Of a stretch of DNA of 64,000 nucleotides, positions 8,664 through 15,973 are shown in pieces. The notes under the pieces are model-generated. The model was not told the origin of the DNA, ran no database searches, and was given only the letters and a program-made list of their open reading frames with translations. Made by a program: the position numbers and the translations under genes. The DNA comes from Oscillospiraceae bacterium (lineage in GTDB: Bacteria; Bacillota; Clostridia; Oscillospirales; Acutalibacteraceae). The first letter of the stretch is position 1. Each line of letters opens with the position of its first letter. Location of the stretch: assembly GCA_015066565.1 (NCBI GenBank), contig SVOB01000001.1:806001-870000 (forward strand). Reading direction: 5' to 3'.

Positions 8664-9944
8664 ATGGAAATTATAAGATACAAAAGCGGAATGGACGTTG
8701 ACGCTCTTCTCAACAGAGGCACTACCGACAGAACAGACGTTGAAAAAACCGTTGCCGACATAATCGAAAACGTCCGTTCAAACGGCGACAGAGCGTTAAA
8801 GGAATACGCCCTGAAATTTGACGGATGCGAAATAGATAATCTTGCCGTAACGGACGAAGAGCTCAATAAAGCCTATAACGAAACGGACAAAGAGTTCATC
8901 GCCGTTCTTGAGCAGGCGGCTGAAAACATACGTCAGTTTCACTCGCTTCAGAAGCGTGAAGGCTTCACATTTAAAAAGGAAAACGGAATTATTCTCGGTC
9001 AGAAAATCATTCCGATTGAAAAGGTCGGTCTTTACGTTCCGGGCGGTACGGCAAGTTATCCGTCAAGCGTGCTTATGAACGCTATTCCCGCCGTTATCGC
9101 GGGAGTAAGCGAAATAGTTATGGTCACCCCTCCCGATAAAGAGGGCAATATCCGTTCCGATATTCTCGCCGCCGCTAAGGTTGCAGGCGTAAATAAAATA
9201 ATCAAATCGGGCGGCGCCCAGTCGATTGCGGCTTTAGCTTACGGCACCGAAAGCGTACCGAAGGTCGATAAGATAGTAGGTCCGGGAAATATTTTTGTCG
9301 CAACCGCCAAAAGGCAGGTTTTCGGCAAGGTCAATATTGATATGATAGCCGGCCCGAGTGAAATTCTTGTTGTTGCGGAGCCTACGGCAAACCCGAAATA
9401 CGTTGCCGCCGATTTATTAAGTCAGGCTGAACACGATAAGCTCGCCGCCGCCGTTCTTATAACTACGGACGAAGCCTTTGCGAAAAGGGTTTCGGATGAG
9501 GTTGACAGGCAGGTAAAGCTTTTGCCGAGATATGAAATCGCCTCTTCGTCAATTGAAAACTACGGAAAGGCGTTCATTGTCGACAGCCTTGACGAAGCGG
9601 TTGAGCTTGCTAACGAGGTTGCTCCCGAGCACCTTGAATTAGCGGTTGACAACCCGTTTGATTTACTTGAAAGGGTTAAGAACGCAGGCAGCATTTTCTT
9701 AGGCAAAAACGTTCCCGAAGCGCTCGGCGACTATTTCGCAGGTCCTAACCACACTCTTCCGACGGGCAAAACCGCAAGGTTTTCTTCGCCCCTTTCGGTT
9801 GACGATTATATTAAAAAATCTCAGTTCATCTATTACCCCGAAGCCGAGCTTGAAAAGGCAAAGGACAGCATAGCCTTTTTTGCCGAAAGAGAGGGACTTT
9901 CGGGTCACGCAAGAAGCGTTACTACAAGATTTGAGGAAGAATAA
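8664..9944 (+). CDS. hisD: Histidinol dehydrogenase
   Basis: 426 residues, full length for HisD, which performs the last two NAD-dependent oxidations from L-histidinol to L-histidine at a zinc site. Clear family segments include GLYVPGGTASYPSSVLMNAIPA, the KIVGPGNIFVATAKR stretch, DMIAGPSEILVVAE and LLSQAEHDKLAAAV, the last bearing the Gln-x-x-His zinc ligands. The GPNHTLPTGKTARFSSPLSV region near the C-terminus holds the second conserved His. It starts 4 nt after hisG. As in many Firmicutes operons it sits early, ahead of the genes for intermediate steps. Confidence 0.97.
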   Translation: MEIIRYKSGMDVDALLNRGTTDRTDVEKTVADIIENVRSNGDRALKEYALKFDGCEIDNLAVTDEELNKAYNETDKEFIAVLEQAAENIRQFHSLQKREGFTFKKENGIILGQKIIPIEKVGLYVPGGTASYPSSVLMNAIPAVIAGVSEIVMVTPPDKEGNIRSDILAAAKVAGVNKIIKSGGAQSIAALAYGTESVPKVDKIVGPGNIFVATAKRQVFGKVNIDMIAGPSEILVVAEPTANPKYVAADLLSQAEHDKLAAAVLITTDEAFAKRVSDEVDRQVKLLPRYEIASSSIENYGKAFIVDSLDEAVELANEVAPEHLELAVDNPFDLLERVKNAGSIFLGKNVPEALGDYFAGPNHTLPTGKTARFSSPLSVDDYIKKSQFIYYPEAELEKAKDSIAFFAEREGLSGHARSVTTRFEEE

Positions 9945-11002
9945 TGAGCGTTTTTTCAACCGATATTCTTAAAAACATGGACGCATACGTCCCCGGCGAA
10001 CAGCCTCAGGACAAGTCCTACATAAAGCTGAATACAAACGAGTTTCCGTTCGAGCCGAGCGATAAGGTTAAGGCTGTTGTGACAAGTGAAAAGGCGGCTG
10101 ATTTAAGACTTTATTCCGACCCGACCTGCGCTGTTCTCAAAAAGGCAATCGCCGAAAACTACGGATTAAAAGCCGAAAATGTTTTTTGCGGTAACGGAAG
10201 CGACGAGGTGCTTGCGCTGTCCTTTCTTTCATTCTGTAAAAAAGAGGACACGGTTGTTTTTCCCGATATTTCCTACGGATTTTACCCCGTTTTCGCTTCG
10301 TTTTTCGGACTTGATTATAAAGAAATTCCGCTGAAAGAGGATTTTTCGATTGACGAAAACGACTATCTTTCCGATTGCGGAACGGTTTATATAGCTAACC
10401 CGAACGCGCCTACGGGTCTTACTCTTTCAACCGAACAGATTGAAAAGATACTTATAAACAACAAAAATCACATTGTTGTAATTGACGAAGCGTACTGCGA
10501 TTTTTCGGACTGTACGGCAATAGGACTTATTAAAAAATATAATAATCTTCTTGTTGTACGAACTTTTTCAAAATCCTATGCGCTCGCAGGCGCAAGAATC
10601 GGTTTTGCCCTTGGCGACAGTGAAATTATCGCCGACCTTGAAAAAGCGAAATACTCGTTTAACCCGTATAATCTCAACCGTCTTTCAATAGAAATCGGCG
10701 CAGCGGCAATTTCGGACAGAGAGTATTTTGAAAAGACCGTCGCCATTATCAAAGAAAACCGACAGGCTCTGACAGACGGGTTAATAAAACTCGGCTTTAC
10801 CGTCTTGCCGTCAGGATCGAATTTTGTTTTCGCAAAAAAAGACGGCGAGGACGGAGAACAGCTCTACCTTAAGCTAAAGGAAAACGGAATTCTTGTCCGT
10901 CATTTCAGTAAAGAGAGAATTAAGGATTATCTTCGGATTACAGTCGGAACAAAAGAACAAAACGACGCTCTTCTGAACGCTCTCGGGAGGATAGTAAAAT
11001 GA
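9944..11002 (+). CDS. hisC: Histidinol-phosphate aminotransferase
   Basis: 352 residues, fold-type I PLP aminotransferase of the HisC group; it converts imidazole-acetol phosphate and glutamate to histidinol phosphate. The PLP lysine is K210 in the motif RTFSKSYALAGARIGFA. Upstream are IKLNTNEFPFEPS at the N-terminus, GNGSDEVLALSFLSF and ANPNAPTGL in the cofactor-binding core, and VIDEAYCDF carries the conserved Asp and Tyr. The C-terminal ILVRHF and LRITVGTKEQNDALL are also standard. The start codon shares one base with the hisD stop (TAATG), indicating translational coupling. Confidence 0.96.
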   Translation: MSVFSTDILKNMDAYVPGEQPQDKSYIKLNTNEFPFEPSDKVKAVVTSEKAADLRLYSDPTCAVLKKAIAENYGLKAENVFCGNGSDEVLALSFLSFCKKEDTVVFPDISYGFYPVFASFFGLDYKEIPLKEDFSIDENDYLSDCGTVYIANPNAPTGLTLSTEQIEKILINNKNHIVVIDEAYCDFSDCTAIGLIKKYNNLLVVRTFSKSYALAGARIGFALGDSEIIADLEKAKYSFNPYNLNRLSIEIGAAAISDREYFEKTVAIIKENRQALTDGLIKLGFTVLPSGSNFVFAKKDGEDGEQLYLKLKENGILVRHFSKERIKDYLRITVGTKEQNDALLNALGRIVK

Positions 11003-11586
11003 GAACAGCCGAAATAAACAGAAAAACTAACGAAACCGATATAAAACTAAAGCTGAACCTTGACGGAAGCGGAGTTTTTACGGGTACAAGCGGCATAGGC
11101 TTTTTTGACCACATGCTGACCCTTTTTTCAAAGCACGGCAGGTTCGACCTTGAATTAGACTGCAAGGGCGACCTTGAGGTTGACTGTCACCACACTGTCG
11201 AGGATATAGGCATCTGCTTAGGTCAGGCGTTCGCCGACGCACTGGGCGACTGCGCAGGCATAACCCGTTACGGCGCTATGATTTTACCTATGGACGAAAC
11301 CCTTATTCTCACAGCCGTTGACATAAGCGGAAGAAGCCTCTTGCTCTTTGACTGCGATATGCCTTCCCCACAGGTCGGCACGTTTGATACCGAATTGTGC
11401 GAGGAGTTTTTCATAGCGTTTTCAAGGAACGCGAAAATCACTCTTCATATTCATAAGCTTGTCGGCAAAAACACCCACCATATAATCGAGGGCATTTTCA
11501 AGGCTGTAGCAAGAGCTATGAAAACCGCCGTTAGCATTGACGGGAGTTTAAACGGCGAAATCCCCTCTTCAAAAGGAGTTCTCTGA
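10999..11586 (+). CDS. hisB: Imidazoleglycerol-phosphate dehydratase
   Basis: 195 residues, monofunctional dehydratase (no histidinol-phosphatase domain, which is supplied by HisJ here). The manganese-binding motifs are intact: FFDHMLTLFSKHG, DCHHTVEDIGICLG and the C-terminal copy GKNTHHIIEGIFKAVARAM; LNLDGSGVFTGTSGIGFFDH is typical of the N-terminal half. It ends in SSKGVL, close to the common C-terminal PSTKGVL. It overlaps hisC by the ATGA arrangement and is immediately followed by hisH with a shared TGATG, so it sits in the middle of a coupled transcript. Confidence 0.97.
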   Translation: MRTAEINRKTNETDIKLKLNLDGSGVFTGTSGIGFFDHMLTLFSKHGRFDLELDCKGDLEVDCHHTVEDIGICLGQAFADALGDCAGITRYGAMILPMDETLILTAVDISGRSLLLFDCDMPSPQVGTFDTELCEEFFIAFSRNAKITLHIHKLVGKNTHHIIEGIFKAVARAMKTAVSIDGSLNGEIPSSKGVL

Positions 11587-12203
11587 TGATAGCGATTATT
11601 GACTACGGCGTCGGAAACCTCTTCAGCCTTAAAAGCTCGCTTGAATTTCTCGGGCTTGAAGCGACGGTTACGAACGAAAAAGAAATGATTAATAACGCCT
11701 CTCATATAATTCTTCCGGGTGTCGGCGCTTTCGGTGACGCAAAGGAAAAGCTCGATAAAACGGGTCTGCGTTCCTTTCTCATTGAGCAGGCAAAGGGCGG
11801 AAAGCCGTTTTTAGGTATTTGTCTCGGAATGCAGCTGCTTTTTGAAAAAAGCTATGAATACGGCGTTCACGACGGACTTTCGCTCGTTCCCGGCTCGGTT
11901 GTTCCTATTCTTGACGACCTGCCCGAAGAAAAGAAAAGTCTTAATATTCCCCAGATTGGCTGGAACGCGCTTCACCTTGAAAAAGAAAGCCCGCTTTTTA
12001 AATACACTGACGAGGGCGACTGCGTTTATTTTGTTCATTCGTATTACGCAAAAACCGAAAAAGCCTATCTTTCAGCCTCGGCTGAATACGGAATAACGGT
12101 TACGGCGGCGGTTGAAAACGGAAACGTTTTCGGCACCCAGTTTCACCCCGAAAAAAGCGGCGAAGCAGGACTTCGTATGTTAAAGGCATTTTCTGAAATT
12201 TAA
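11586..12203 (+). CDS. hisH: Imidazole glycerol phosphate synthase, glutaminase subunit
   Basis: 205 residues, class I glutamine amidotransferase that feeds ammonia to HisF. The nucleophile elbow GICLGMQLLFE carries the catalytic Cys, and FHPEKSGEAGLRML provides the His and Glu of the triad. N-terminal IAIIDYGVGNLFSLKSSLE and ILPGVGAFGDA are diagnostic of HisH rather than other amidotransferases. Its start shares one base with the hisB stop. HisH and HisF are encoded separately, with hisA between them, the common bacterial order. Confidence 0.97.
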   Translation: MIAIIDYGVGNLFSLKSSLEFLGLEATVTNEKEMINNASHIILPGVGAFGDAKEKLDKTGLRSFLIEQAKGGKPFLGICLGMQLLFEKSYEYGVHDGLSLVPGSVVPILDDLPEEKKSLNIPQIGWNALHLEKESPLFKYTDEGDCVYFVHSYYAKTEKAYLSASAEYGITVTAAVENGNVFGTQFHPEKSGEAGLRMLKAFSEI

Positions 12204-12215
12204 AGGAATAAAATT

Positions 12216-12938
12216 ATGAAAATTTTTCCCGCAATTGACATTATAGACGGCTGCGCCGTAAGACTTATTCAGGGCGACTACGACAAAAAGACAGTTTACT
12301 CCTCTTCTCCCGTGGACGTAGCAAAGGACTTTGAAAAACAGGGCGCAGGATTTCTTCACACGGTTGACCTTGACGGCGCAAAGGACGGCAGTCTTTCGAA
12401 CTTTGAAACCGTCAGGCAGATAGCGAAAAAGACCGATTTATTTATTGAAATCGGCGGCGGAATCCGTGACGAAGAGAGAATAAAAAAATATCTTGAAAAC
12501 GGTGTAAGCCGTGTTATTCTCGGAACGGCGGCGCTCAACAACCCCGATTTTCTTAAAAGGGCTGTTGACAAATACAAGGAAAAAATCGCCGTCGGTATAG
12601 ACGCTAAGGACGGCTTTGTGGCTGTTAACGGCTGGCTTGACGTGAGCAAAAAAAGTGGGATTGAGTTTTGCAAAGAGATTGAAAAAATCGGCGTTTCAAC
12701 TGTTATTTATACCGATATTTCCCGTGACGGCGCCCAGAAAGGCACTAACCTTGAGCTGTATAAGCAATTGAAAAACGAGCTTAAAATGGATATTGTCGCT
12801 TCGGGCGGGATTACTTTTACCGACGAAATAAAAAAGCTCAGTGAAATGGGGCTTTACGGCGCAATTCTCGGCAAGGCTCTTTACACAAAGGCGATTGATT
12901 TGAAGGAAGCCATTTTACTGGCAGGTGAACAGATATGA
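12216..12938 (+). CDS. hisA: ProFAR isomerase HisA
   Basis: 240-residue (beta/alpha)8 barrel that isomerises ProFAR to PRFAR. The first catalytic Asp is in [14 protein letters not shown], followed by the GDYDKKTVY loop; the phosphate-binding loops are seen in [18 protein letters not shown] and [14 protein letters not shown], and the second catalytic Asp lies in [15 protein letters not shown] 12-nt gap with AAAGGAAT separates it from hisH. It overlaps hisF by 4 nt (ATGA). Nothing suggests the dual-substrate PriA form, since trp genes are absent from the window, but that cannot be excluded. Confidence 0.96.
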   Translation: MKIFPAIDIIDGCAVRLIQGDYDKKTVYSSSPVDVAKDFEKQGAGFLHTVDLDGAKDGSLSNFETVRQIAKKTDLFIEIGGGIRDEERIKKYLENGVSRVILGTAALNNPDFLKRAVDKYKEKIAVGIDAKDGFVAVNGWLDVSKKSGIEFCKEIEKIGVSTVIYTDISRDGAQKGTNLELYKQLKNELKMDIVASGGITFTDEIKKLSEMGLYGAILGKALYTKAIDLKEAILLAGEQI

Positions 12939-13693
12939 TTACAAAAAGAATAATCCCCTGCCTTGACGTGAGAAACGGCAGAGTTGTAAAGGGTCAGAAT
13001 TTCGTTGACATAAAGGACGTTGAAAACCCGGTCACGCTTGCAAAATTCTATAACGAACAGGGCGCTGACGAGCTGGTTTTTTATGATATTACCGCTTCTT
13101 TTGAAGAGAGAAAGCTTTTCACGGATATTCTTACCGAGGTCGCAAAATGCGTTTTTATTCCGCTTACAGTCGGCGGAGGAATAAACACTGTCGACGATTT
13201 TGACAGAGTTCTCAAATGCGGCGCGGACAAGGTCAGCGTAAATTCGGGAGCGATAAAAAATCCCGGGCTGATAAATGAAGCGGCTAAAAAATACGGAAAT
13301 CAGTGCGTTGTTCTTTCAATGGACGTAAAGCGCGTCGACGGTGCCTTTACCGTATTCGCAAAGGGCGGAAGAGAAAACACGGGGCTTGACGCTCTTGAAT
13401 GGGCAAAGCTGGGCGAGGCTAACGGCGCGGGCGAAATTGTTCTTAATTCAATTGACACCGACGGCGTAAAAAACGGCTTTGACCTTGAAATGCTCAACGC
13501 AATTTGCTCGGTTGTTAATGTGCCCGTTATAGCCTCGGGCGGCGCAGGCAACAAAGAGCATTTCAAAACGCTTTTTGAAAACACAAACGCTTCCGCAGGG
13601 CTTGCTGCCTCGATTTTCCATTTCGGCGAAGTAAAAATCCCCGAGCTTAAAAAGTACCTTCAGGGCGAAAATATTGAAATGAGGATTATATAA
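12935..13693 (+). CDS. hisF: Imidazole glycerol phosphate synthase, cyclase subunit
   Basis: 252 residues, full-length HisF barrel that closes the imidazole ring and releases AICAR using ammonia from HisH. The conserved start [20 protein letters not shown] contains the first catalytic Asp; [28 protein letters not shown] is a classic phosphate loop; [16 protein letters not shown] carries the second catalytic Asp, and [13 protein letters not shown] closes the barrel. It overlaps hisA by an ATGA and is one base from hisIE. Confidence 0.97.
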   Translation: MITKRIIPCLDVRNGRVVKGQNFVDIKDVENPVTLAKFYNEQGADELVFYDITASFEERKLFTDILTEVAKCVFIPLTVGGGINTVDDFDRVLKCGADKVSVNSGAIKNPGLINEAAKKYGNQCVVLSMDVKRVDGAFTVFAKGGRENTGLDALEWAKLGEANGAGEIVLNSIDTDGVKNGFDLEMLNAICSVVNVPVIASGGAGNKEHFKTLFENTNASAGLAASIFHFGEVKIPELKKYLQGENIEMRII

Positions 13694-13694
13694 T

Positions 13695-14339
13695 ATGTTC
13701 GATTTAAACAAACTCAAATTTGACGAAAAGGGTTTAATTCCCGCTGTCGTTCAGGATTTCTTTTCAAAAAAGGTTCTGACTGTAGCCTATATGAACAGAG
13801 AATCGCTTGAAATATCAATAAAAGAGGGCTACACCTGTTTTTATTCACGCTCAAGACAGACTCTCTGGCGCAAGGGCGAAACCAGCGGCAACACCCAGAA
13901 AATAATTACAATCAAGGCTGACTGCGACTTCGACGCGCTTGTAGTTGAGGTTATAAAGGCGGGACCCGCCTGTCATCTCGGAACCGACTCGTGCTTCTCG
14001 TCAACCGTATTTGAAAACGAAGAAATATCCGATTTTTCAATTGATATGCTCTATGAGCTTCTTGTGGGAAGAAAAGAAAATCCCAGGGAAGGCTCTTACA
14101 CCTCATATCTTTTTGACAAGGGACTTGACAAAATACTTAAAAAGGTCGGCGAGGAATCAACCGAGGTTATTATCGGCGCAAAGAACTCAAAGGAAGAGGT
14201 CATTTACGAGATAAGCGACCTTTGTTATCATACGCTTGTTCTTATGGTTGAAATGGGCATTACTCCCGAGGATATTTTAAGAGAACTCGGCAGCCGTAAA
14301 ATCGTTGAAAAAAAGGTAAAGCAGGAAACAATGAAATGA
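13695..14339 (+). CDS. hisIE: Bifunctional PR-AMP cyclohydrolase / PR-ATP pyrophosphatase
   Basis: 214 residues with two fused domains. The HisI part (about 1-115) has [15 protein letters not shown], the WRKGETSGN motif and the metal-site [10 protein letters not shown] and [13 protein letters not shown] cysteines and His. The HisE part (about 120-214) is an all-helical MazG-like pyrophosphohydrolase with [22 protein letters not shown] and [13 protein letters not shown]. Together they do steps two and three of the pathway. The fusion is frequent in Firmicutes. The gene begins one base after hisF and overlaps hisJ by 4 nt. Confidence 0.96.
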   Translation: MFDLNKLKFDEKGLIPAVVQDFFSKKVLTVAYMNRESLEISIKEGYTCFYSRSRQTLWRKGETSGNTQKIITIKADCDFDALVVEVIKAGPACHLGTDSCFSSTVFENEEISDFSIDMLYELLVGRKENPREGSYTSYLFDKGLDKILKKVGEESTEVIIGAKNSKEEVIYEISDLCYHTLVLMVEMGITPEDILRELGSRKIVEKKVKQETMK

Positions 14340-15160
14340 TTAATTACCCCTATAATCTACATTCGCACACATTTTTCGGCGACGGAAAAAACACACCCGA
14401 GGAAATGGCGGCAGCGGCTTTTTCAAAGGGCTTTAAGACCTACGGCTTTTCAGAGCACAGCGTTCTGCCCTGGTATGAAAGCTGGTGCATGACGCCATAC
14501 GGTCAGGACGAGTATATAAAAAAAGTCAACCGATTAAAAAAGGAATATGAGGGCAAAATGGAAATCGCCCTCGGGATTGAAATGGACTTAAATTCCGACT
14601 ATACGGAAAAGCAGTTAAATCAGTTCGATTACATAATAAGTTCAGTTCACTCCGTAACCTCGCCCGACGGCAAAATCTGTTATGCGGACGCGAGTGAAAA
14701 TAAAATGGTCGAAGGCATTGAAATAATGGGCGGAGCAAATATTTTCGCCGAAAAGTATTTTGAAAACGTCGTCAGGGCTTCAAGAAGGGAAAAAGCCGAT
14801 ATTCTCGGTCACTTTGACCTTGTATTGAAGTATAATCAAAGCGCAAAATTCATTGACGAAAATGCGAAATGGTACAGGGATTTAGCGCTTTCGGCGGCAG
14901 GCGAGGTTGCAAAATCGGGTATTATTGTCGAGGTCAACACCGGCGCAATTTCAAGAAAAGCGAGGTCAATCCCCTACCCGACTAAGGAAATTATCGGCTA
15001 CATGAACGAAAAAGGCGTTCGCTTTATTCTTTCGTCCGACACCCACGCAACCGACACCCTCGACTGCTTTTTTGACGGGTCGATTGAGTTGCTTAAAAGC
15101 TGTAATGTTAAAACTCTCGTCACCTATGAAAACGGACAGTTCGGTGAAATGAAAATATAA
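14336..15160 (+). CDS. hisJ: Histidinol-phosphatase, PHP family
   Basis: 274 residues. PHP-type metal-dependent phosphatase that removes phosphate from histidinol phosphate, completing the operon. The [21 protein letters not shown]-terminus, EHSVLPW, the conserved Glu in [18 protein letters not shown], and the late [10 protein letters not shown] are the metal-ligand motifs of the PHP superfamily. The family assignment as HisJ leans on context: it overlaps hisIE by ATGA and no other histidinol phosphatase is encoded here. It is the last gene of the operon; a MITE-like repeat follows. Confidence 0.93.
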   Translation: MINYPYNLHSHTFFGDGKNTPEEMAAAAFSKGFKTYGFSEHSVLPWYESWCMTPYGQDEYIKKVNRLKKEYEGKMEIALGIEMDLNSDYTEKQLNQFDYIISSVHSVTSPDGKICYADASENKMVEGIEIMGGANIFAEKYFENVVRASRREKADILGHFDLVLKYNQSAKFIDENAKWYRDLALSAAGEVAKSGIIVEVNTGAISRKARSIPYPTKEIIGYMNEKGVRFILSSDTHATDTLDCFFDGSIELLKSCNVKTLVTYENGQFGEMKI

Positions 15161-15168
15161 TAATTAAG

Positions 15169-15311
15169 AGCCTTCCCCTTGAGGGGAAGGTGGCATGCGA
15201 AAGCGTGACGGATGAGGTGTAGGCGTGAAACACCGTTAGTATCATATGTATTAAAGTTTCCCACCTCATCAGTCAACCTCACGGTTGACAGCTTCCCCTC
15301 AAGGGGAAGCC
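15169..15311. repeat. MITE-like palindromic element, copy A
   Basis: About 143 bp bounded by two related 20-bp palindromes, CCTTCCCCTTGAGGGGAAGG (15171-15190) and GCTTCCCCTCAAGGGGAAGC (15291-15310). Internal inverted segments include GGATGAGGTG against CCACCTCATCAG. No ORF is present, and it lies between hisJ and a tRNA gene. Related copies occur at 29801-29996 (opposite orientation, longer) and, more diverged, at 32123-32237. It resembles non-autonomous mobile repeats common in gut Clostridia; its mobility is inferred, not shown. Confidence 0.75.
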
Positions 15312-15336
15312 AAATAACATCCTACAAAAATTACAG

Positions 15337-15365
15337 TTGATTTTTCATTTTCTTTACTGTATAAT
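15337..15365 (+). promoter_or_regulatory. Promoter of tRNA-Leu
   Basis: TTGATT (15337-15342), 17-bp spacer, TATAAT (15360-15365), placed 17 bp before the mature tRNA 5' end. Confidence 0.75.
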
Positions 15366-15382
15366 ATCAACCGTTGACAAAT

Positions 15383-15466
15383 GCCGGTGTGATGGAATTG
15401 GCAGACGTGCCGGACTCAAAATCCGGTGGTGGCGACACCGTACCGGTTCGACCCCGGTCACCGGCA
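15383..15466 (+). tRNA. tRNA-Leu (CAA)
   Basis: 84-nt class II tRNA. The acceptor stem GCCGGTG (15383-15389) pairs with CACCGGC (15459-15465), with discriminator A at 15466 and no encoded CCA. The anticodon arm is CCGGA-CTCAAAA-TCCGG (15410-15426) with anticodon CAA at 15417-15419, decoding UUG. A long variable arm (about 15427-15440) and a T arm with GGTTCGACC complete the leucine-type structure. It has its own promoter and terminator, and stands alone rather than in a tRNA cluster. Confidence 0.96.
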
Positions 15467-15474
15467 TAAAAAAG

Positions 15475-15506
15475 CTCTTGCACCTTTTTGGTGTAAGAGT
15501 TTTTAT
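15475..15506 (+). terminator. Terminator of tRNA-Leu
   Basis: CTCTTGCACC (15475-15484) pairs with GGTGTAAGAG (15490-15499) across a TTTTT loop with one wobble, followed by TTTTTATTAT. Confidence 0.85.
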
Positions 15507-15569
15507 TATATTGATTTGCAATAGGGGTCGAACCGATTGTCCGTGTTTTGCGGTTTTTCGAAGAAATAT

Positions 15570-15602
15570 AAAAGGACTTAACCTTTCGGCTAAGTCCTTT
15601 TT
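15570..15602 (-). terminator. Terminator of the E2-like / ArsC-like operon
   Basis: AAAAGGACTTA (15570-15580) and TAAGTCCTTTT (15591-15601) form a perfect 11-bp stem about 12 nt beyond the stop of the minus-strand ArsC-like gene. The A-tract on the plus strand supplies the U-tract on the minus strand. Confidence 0.75.
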
Positions 15603-15613
15603 GTTTTGTTTTT

Positions 15614-15973
15614 TTATTTCAACTTCTCTGCCCATTCTTTTTCACGGAAGCCGGTGAGGATTACACTGTCGGAAATAATCAGCGGGCGTTTTACCAGCAT
15701 TCCGTCAGTCGAAAGCAGTTTTAACTGCCCGTCCTCACTCATTTGCGGCAGCCTGTCCTTTAACCCCATTGACTTATATAAAAGACCGCTTGTGTTAAAG
15801 AATTTCTTGAGTTCCATTCCGCTTCGGGAATACCACTCTTTAAGCTCGTCAAAGGTCGGGTTGTTTTCTTTTATATGCCTGTCCTCATATTCAATATGAT
15901 TATCGTCAAGCCACTTTTTTGCTTTCTGACAGGTCGAGCATTTCGGATATTCGATAAAAAGTATTTTACTCAT
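15614..15973 (-). CDS. ArsC/Spx-like thioredoxin-fold protein
   Basis: 119 residues, the size of the ArsC/Spx/YffB family. N-terminal IEYPKCSTCQKAKKWLDD carries a CxxC at the usual redox position (CSTC) and the typical DDNHIEYEDRHIKENNP follow-on. LLSTDGMLVKRPLIISDSVILTGFREKEW matches the conserved C-terminal part with the RP signature. Classic arsenate reductases of this type use one Cys plus Arg residues; Spx has CxxC and binds RNA polymerase. The CxxC plus lack of any ars gene nearby argues against dedicated arsenate reduction. It overlaps the upstream E2-like gene by 8 nt and is probably co-translated with it. Confidence 0.8.
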   Translation of the reverse strand: MSKILFIEYPKCSTCQKAKKWLDDNHIEYEDRHIKENNPTFDELKEWYSRSGMELKKFFNTSGLLYKSMGLKDRLPQMSEDGQLKLLSTDGMLVKRPLIISDSVILTGFREKEWAEKLK

